From CAZWDL01 sp964632995 (GTDB taxonomy: Bacteria; Bacteroidota; Bacteroidia; Chitinophagales; Saprospiraceae): 44,542 bases of DNA. The position numbers were made by a program, and so were the translations under genes. The notes under the pieces are model-generated. The model did not search any database and had not been told where the DNA came from. It saw only the letters and a program-made list of their open reading frames with translations. Numbering within the stretch: position 1 is the first letter of the stretch; each line of letters begins with the position of its first letter. The stretch spans positions 1 through 44,542 of the forward strand of contig CAZWDL010000057.1 in assembly GCA_964632995.1 (NCBI GenBank), read 5' to 3'. This document shows, one piece after another, positions 41,970-44,542 of the stretch.

Positions 41970-44204
41970 TCAGATATTCAACCAATACGTCACCTTCGCC
42001 ACGATGGCCCGGTTACGAACGGCGAAACCTTCCTCGGTCAGGTAATTATCGGTATACACCAGAAAGAAATCGGACACTGGAGCAAAGCGCCATTGCAGAC
42101 GAGCGTTGACATTGAAGTTTTGCCGCTGATCATTATATTGTAGGAAGGTGGTGAGAAACAAACTCCTAGTAAAGGTTAAATCGATGCGTGGACCGATCAG
42201 GAAAAGCCCGGTACTGGCGTAGGGGGATGGCAGATCAATATAATTGTAATTGAAGTTGAGCTCGATGGAGCCCAGCGGCTGATAGCGAAGGGTCAGCGAA
42301 CCCCCCAGGCCGTAACGATAGCCATTGAAGTATTCTCCGGCAGTGGGTCGAAGCGAGTAGGAAATAATTTTTCGGCTATCCGAGCGGTAGAAAGCCCGGA
42401 GCGACCAATAATTGTAGTAGGTGCTGTCGGGTAAAGGAGTAGCATCAGTCCGGGTGGGATCGAATTCATCGAAGAGGAAAACTTCCTCATTACCCAGGGT
42501 TACACGCAGGCTACCCGTGTTGCGCAGGTCGGCGTCCCAGTAGAGTTCATATTCGTGGTCGGCTTTGCCAAAACCGGGTTGCCAGAGTACACGGGCTTGC
42601 AAACCGGGGCCGTGCTGATTGAAGAGGCTGCCAGTCGGGTAAAAGAAATACTGCGCTTCCGGGCTGATGCTGAAATAACCGGTACGGGGCACAAAGCCGG
42701 TTTCCGCCTCGAAGCCTTCTCCGACGAGCTGGTGCTCCCAGCGCAGGCTGAAATTCTGCACCCGGTATTCCAGCGAAGCGCCGTGGGCATAGGCTTTGGG
42801 TCCCTGATCGGGAGAGAAACTATGCTGATAAAAAGTCTTTCCGTACCAGGTATTATCGGAAGAAGCCAGATTGTATTCCAGCCCGGCCACGCGGTTGTAG
42901 CGGGAGAAATCAAGGCTGTCGGAAGGCAGATCACCGAAGGTTTGTTTGTTGACAAAAATGCCGCGGATGTTGGAGCGGCTGAATACTTTACGCTGCAGGG
43001 CGGCGACGGTATAGTTGTAGCCGGGGCCGCCACGGTCATCATTACGGGTTTGCATGTTGAGCAGCCCGGCCCGCCAGTTGTTATCCAATTTACCACTCAG
43101 CCGGGCCCCGGCCAGAATAGGGATCTGGATCCGGTCGCCGGTCACCGTATCGGTACCGATACCGATGCGCCGTGAAAAGAAAGGGTTGATCCGACGATCA
43201 CCAAAGCTGCCGAACAGGTCGGCATTTTCCAGAAAAAACTGCCGCCGTTCGGGAAAAAAAAGCTCGAAGCGGCTTAGATCGAGCTGCTGCTCATCGACTT
43301 CTACCTGGGAAAAATCCGGATTGACGGTCAGGTCCAGGTTGAGGCCGGGCGTAAGAGCGATCTTAGCGTCACCGCCTATGCCGGAATCGTAAACGGGATC
43401 TTCCTGCACCCGCACCAGCTCATCGTCTACTTCATCCATAAATGTATGGTTGTAGCTGCCGGTCAGGAAAGGAATCAGCGAAATATTTGACCCCGTTTTT
43501 TCCAGTGGCGTCTCCCAGATCATCGGACTCATATAGGCGAGGCTCATGATGATCTGGTTCTGTGGAATCCGGTTCCAGGAACTGCGCGTGCCCGACTGGG
43601 TGTCGTTCCGGTAGCAATTAAAGAACCACTCCTGCTCTCCTTTATTATATCGCAGGGTGCTGAAAGGAATAGCCATCTCACAGGACCAGAAATCGCCGAA
43701 AATCTTAGACTCCCCGCGCCATTTATTATCCCAGGAGCTATTCCAGGAGCCCCTGTCCTGCCCCCCGTTGGAAATAAGGGCTTCCCGCATGACTCCCAGC
43801 GCGTTGATGCCGAAAACAAAAGCATTGGTGCGGTCCTGAAAGGGGTCGATCAGAAAAGTGACATTGTCGTTATCGCTGAAACTATAATCGCGTCGCAAAG
43901 AAGGTACGATGAATTCGTCACCAGGGGAATGGCAAATGGCTCCGATATAGAGATATTCCTCATCGTAAGTCATGTAAATCTCCGTCTGATACTCCGCCTG
44001 TACACTGTCGGAAGGGAAGTTTTCCCAGAAGTTCGTCGCGGGGGTTCCACTGTACCAGGCCTCTTCCGAGAGTTCGCCGTCAATTACGATTTCTTCCGTT
44101 GTTTCTTTCAAAAAGATGGGTGGCTGCGCCCCGATACCCTGACCGTGAGCGTACACAGCCAGGAATGTAGCCAGATTGAGAACTGCGAGTAACTTTTTCA
44201 TCAT
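41970..44204 (-). CDS. CBM9-like/DUF5916 outer-membrane protein
   Basis: 744 residues with a signal peptide (MMKKLLAVLNLATFLAVYAH). The N-terminal domain (about 30-215) is a carbohydrate-binding family 9-like sandwich: IVIDGELSEEAWYSG, IYMTYDEEYLYIGAICHSPG, DNVTFLIDPFQDRTNAFVFG, GDFWSCEMAIPFSTLRY. The C-terminal part is DUF5916, an outer-membrane beta-barrel-like region (GIGGDAKIALTPGLNLDLTV, FELFFPERRQFFLENADLFG, RRIGIGTDTVTGDRI), ending AKVTYWLNI. The architecture is known in Bacteroidota; the substrate is unknown. It stands alone. Confidence 0.9.
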   Translation of the reverse strand: MMKKLLAVLNLATFLAVYAHGQGIGAQPPIFLKETTEEIVIDGELSEEAWYSGTPATNFWENFPSDSVQAEYQTEIYMTYDEEYLYIGAICHSPGDEFIVPSLRRDYSFSDNDNVTFLIDPFQDRTNAFVFGINALGVMREALISNGGQDRGSWNSSWDNKWRGESKIFGDFWSCEMAIPFSTLRYNKGEQEWFFNCYRNDTQSGTRSSWNRIPQNQIIMSLAYMSPMIWETPLEKTGSNISLIPFLTGSYNHTFMDEVDDELVRVQEDPVYDSGIGGDAKIALTPGLNLDLTVNPDFSQVEVDEQQLDLSRFELFFPERRQFFLENADLFGSFGDRRINPFFSRRIGIGTDTVTGDRIQIPILAGARLSGKLDNNWRAGLLNMQTRNDDRGGPGYNYTVAALQRKVFSRSNIRGIFVNKQTFGDLPSDSLDFSRYNRVAGLEYNLASSDNTWYGKTFYQHSFSPDQGPKAYAHGASLEYRVQNFSLRWEHQLVGEGFEAETGFVPRTGYFSISPEAQYFFYPTGSLFNQHGPGLQARVLWQPGFGKADHEYELYWDADLRNTGSLRVTLGNEEVFLFDEFDPTRTDATPLPDSTYYNYWSLRAFYRSDSRKIISYSLRPTAGEYFNGYRYGLGGSLTLRYQPLGSIELNFNYNYIDLPSPYASTGLFLIGPRIDLTFTRSLFLTTFLQYNDQRQNFNVNARLQWRFAPVSDFFLVYTDNYLTEEGFAVRNRAIVAKVTYWLNI

Positions 44205-44490
44205 GTGCGCAATTATAGGAAATTTGGGCGGGTTACCAAGGTATTTAAGTTTAAACGAAATGTTAATGAATGCACCGTGAAAAGAACAACGGGACGCTTT
44301 CTCGCAGTAAAAGGCTTCCTGCGAAAGTATGATGGCTATTGCTATTTTCCTCCTCGAATTCTTCTGTCCTGCCCTGCCAACCTCTTTTTACCGAAAGCAG
44401 AGCAAATGCCGATAAATTTGTAATATGTGGTCCAGGTAAAAGGTATTGAAGAGGAAATTCTATGGTATGAGGCATTTGCTTCTTTACATT
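44205..44490. other. Intergenic region before the third IS-like end
   Basis: Roughly 286 bp. On the minus strand it carries the leader of the CBM9/DUF5916 gene, including a TACCTTGG box near 44233-44240, one mismatch from TAnnTTTG. No convincing ORF is present. Confidence 0.35.
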
Positions 44491-44542
44491 TTTATATAAT
44501 GGAGCGTAAAACCCACCGGTCTTCAGCCGGTGGGATGAAAGC
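44491..44542 (-). mobile_element. IS200/IS605-like end (third copy, cut by window edge)
   Basis: The reverse complement of the end seen at 3734-3787 and 17805-17857: TTTATATAA, GCGTAAA, a perfect hairpin at 44512-44534 (stem CCCACCGG/CCGGTGGG, loop TCTTCAG as read on the plus strand) and GATGAAAGC. The element, which may be a solo end or a complete IS, would extend beyond the window. Confidence 0.7.

Overview
The window looks like a chromosomal segment of a Bacteroidota bacterium, most likely a Saprospiria/Lewinella-type marine or aquatic species. The evidence is a gliding/type 9 secretion C-terminal sorting domain on a SprB-repeat protein, STN plus carboxypeptidase-regulatory-like TonB-dependent receptor architecture, an ECF sigma/FecR pair, and several promoters of the Bacteroidota form TTG-N20/21-TAnnTTTG. 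No tRNA, rRNA or CRISPR array was seen. The gene content is mostly ordinary chromosome, with a few small mobile-element scars.

Layout. 1-1774: 3' end of a ComM/YifB ATPase gene, a degraded conserved gene with a tiny overlapping ORF, and a DUF6265 protein. 2042-4408: an APC permease fused to universal-stress (Usp) domains, split by a roughly 280-bp non-autonomous IS200/IS605-like hairpin element. 4427-5933 (-): pssA and rsmI. 6242-11197 (+): a 1000-residue T9SS-sorted adhesin-like protein, lptC, and a GldE/CorC-like DUF21-CBS membrane protein. 11344-12402: a trans-3-hydroxy-L-proline dehydratase-like enzyme. 12529-16746 (-): an envelope-lipid cluster lpxK, plsC-like, GT2, ending in an ECF sigma factor. 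16999-18091: a sugar-nucleotidyltransferase, a second IS200/IS605-like end and an AraC-family fragment. 18097-19995 (-): a long PurF-like amidotransferase.

20265-29084: a small membrane protein, mutL, two rhomboid proteases, an EEP-family hydrolase and cysS (+), facing the C-terminal processing protease gene (-) across a perfect 54-bp palindrome. 29339-30747 (-): alpha/beta hydrolase and a DEDDh exonuclease.

30918-37797 is the most distinctive region. An ECF sigma factor, a FecR-type anti-sigma factor and a TonB-dependent receptor lie near a divergently oriented lipoprotein made of eight degenerate half-repeats. The fecR gene and the lipoprotein gene each carry the same 10-bp word, TGAGTACAAA, beside an A/T tract 50-65 bp before their start codons. 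I infer that they form one ECF regulon: receptor, signal relay and a secreted repeat lipoprotein.

37904-44204 holds a second alpha/beta hydrolase, a lipoprotein, a TlpA-like thioredoxin, a 2TM protein, a charged protein with a predicted winged helix, and a large CBM9/DUF5916 outer-membrane protein. The window ends inside a third copy of the IS200/IS605-like end.
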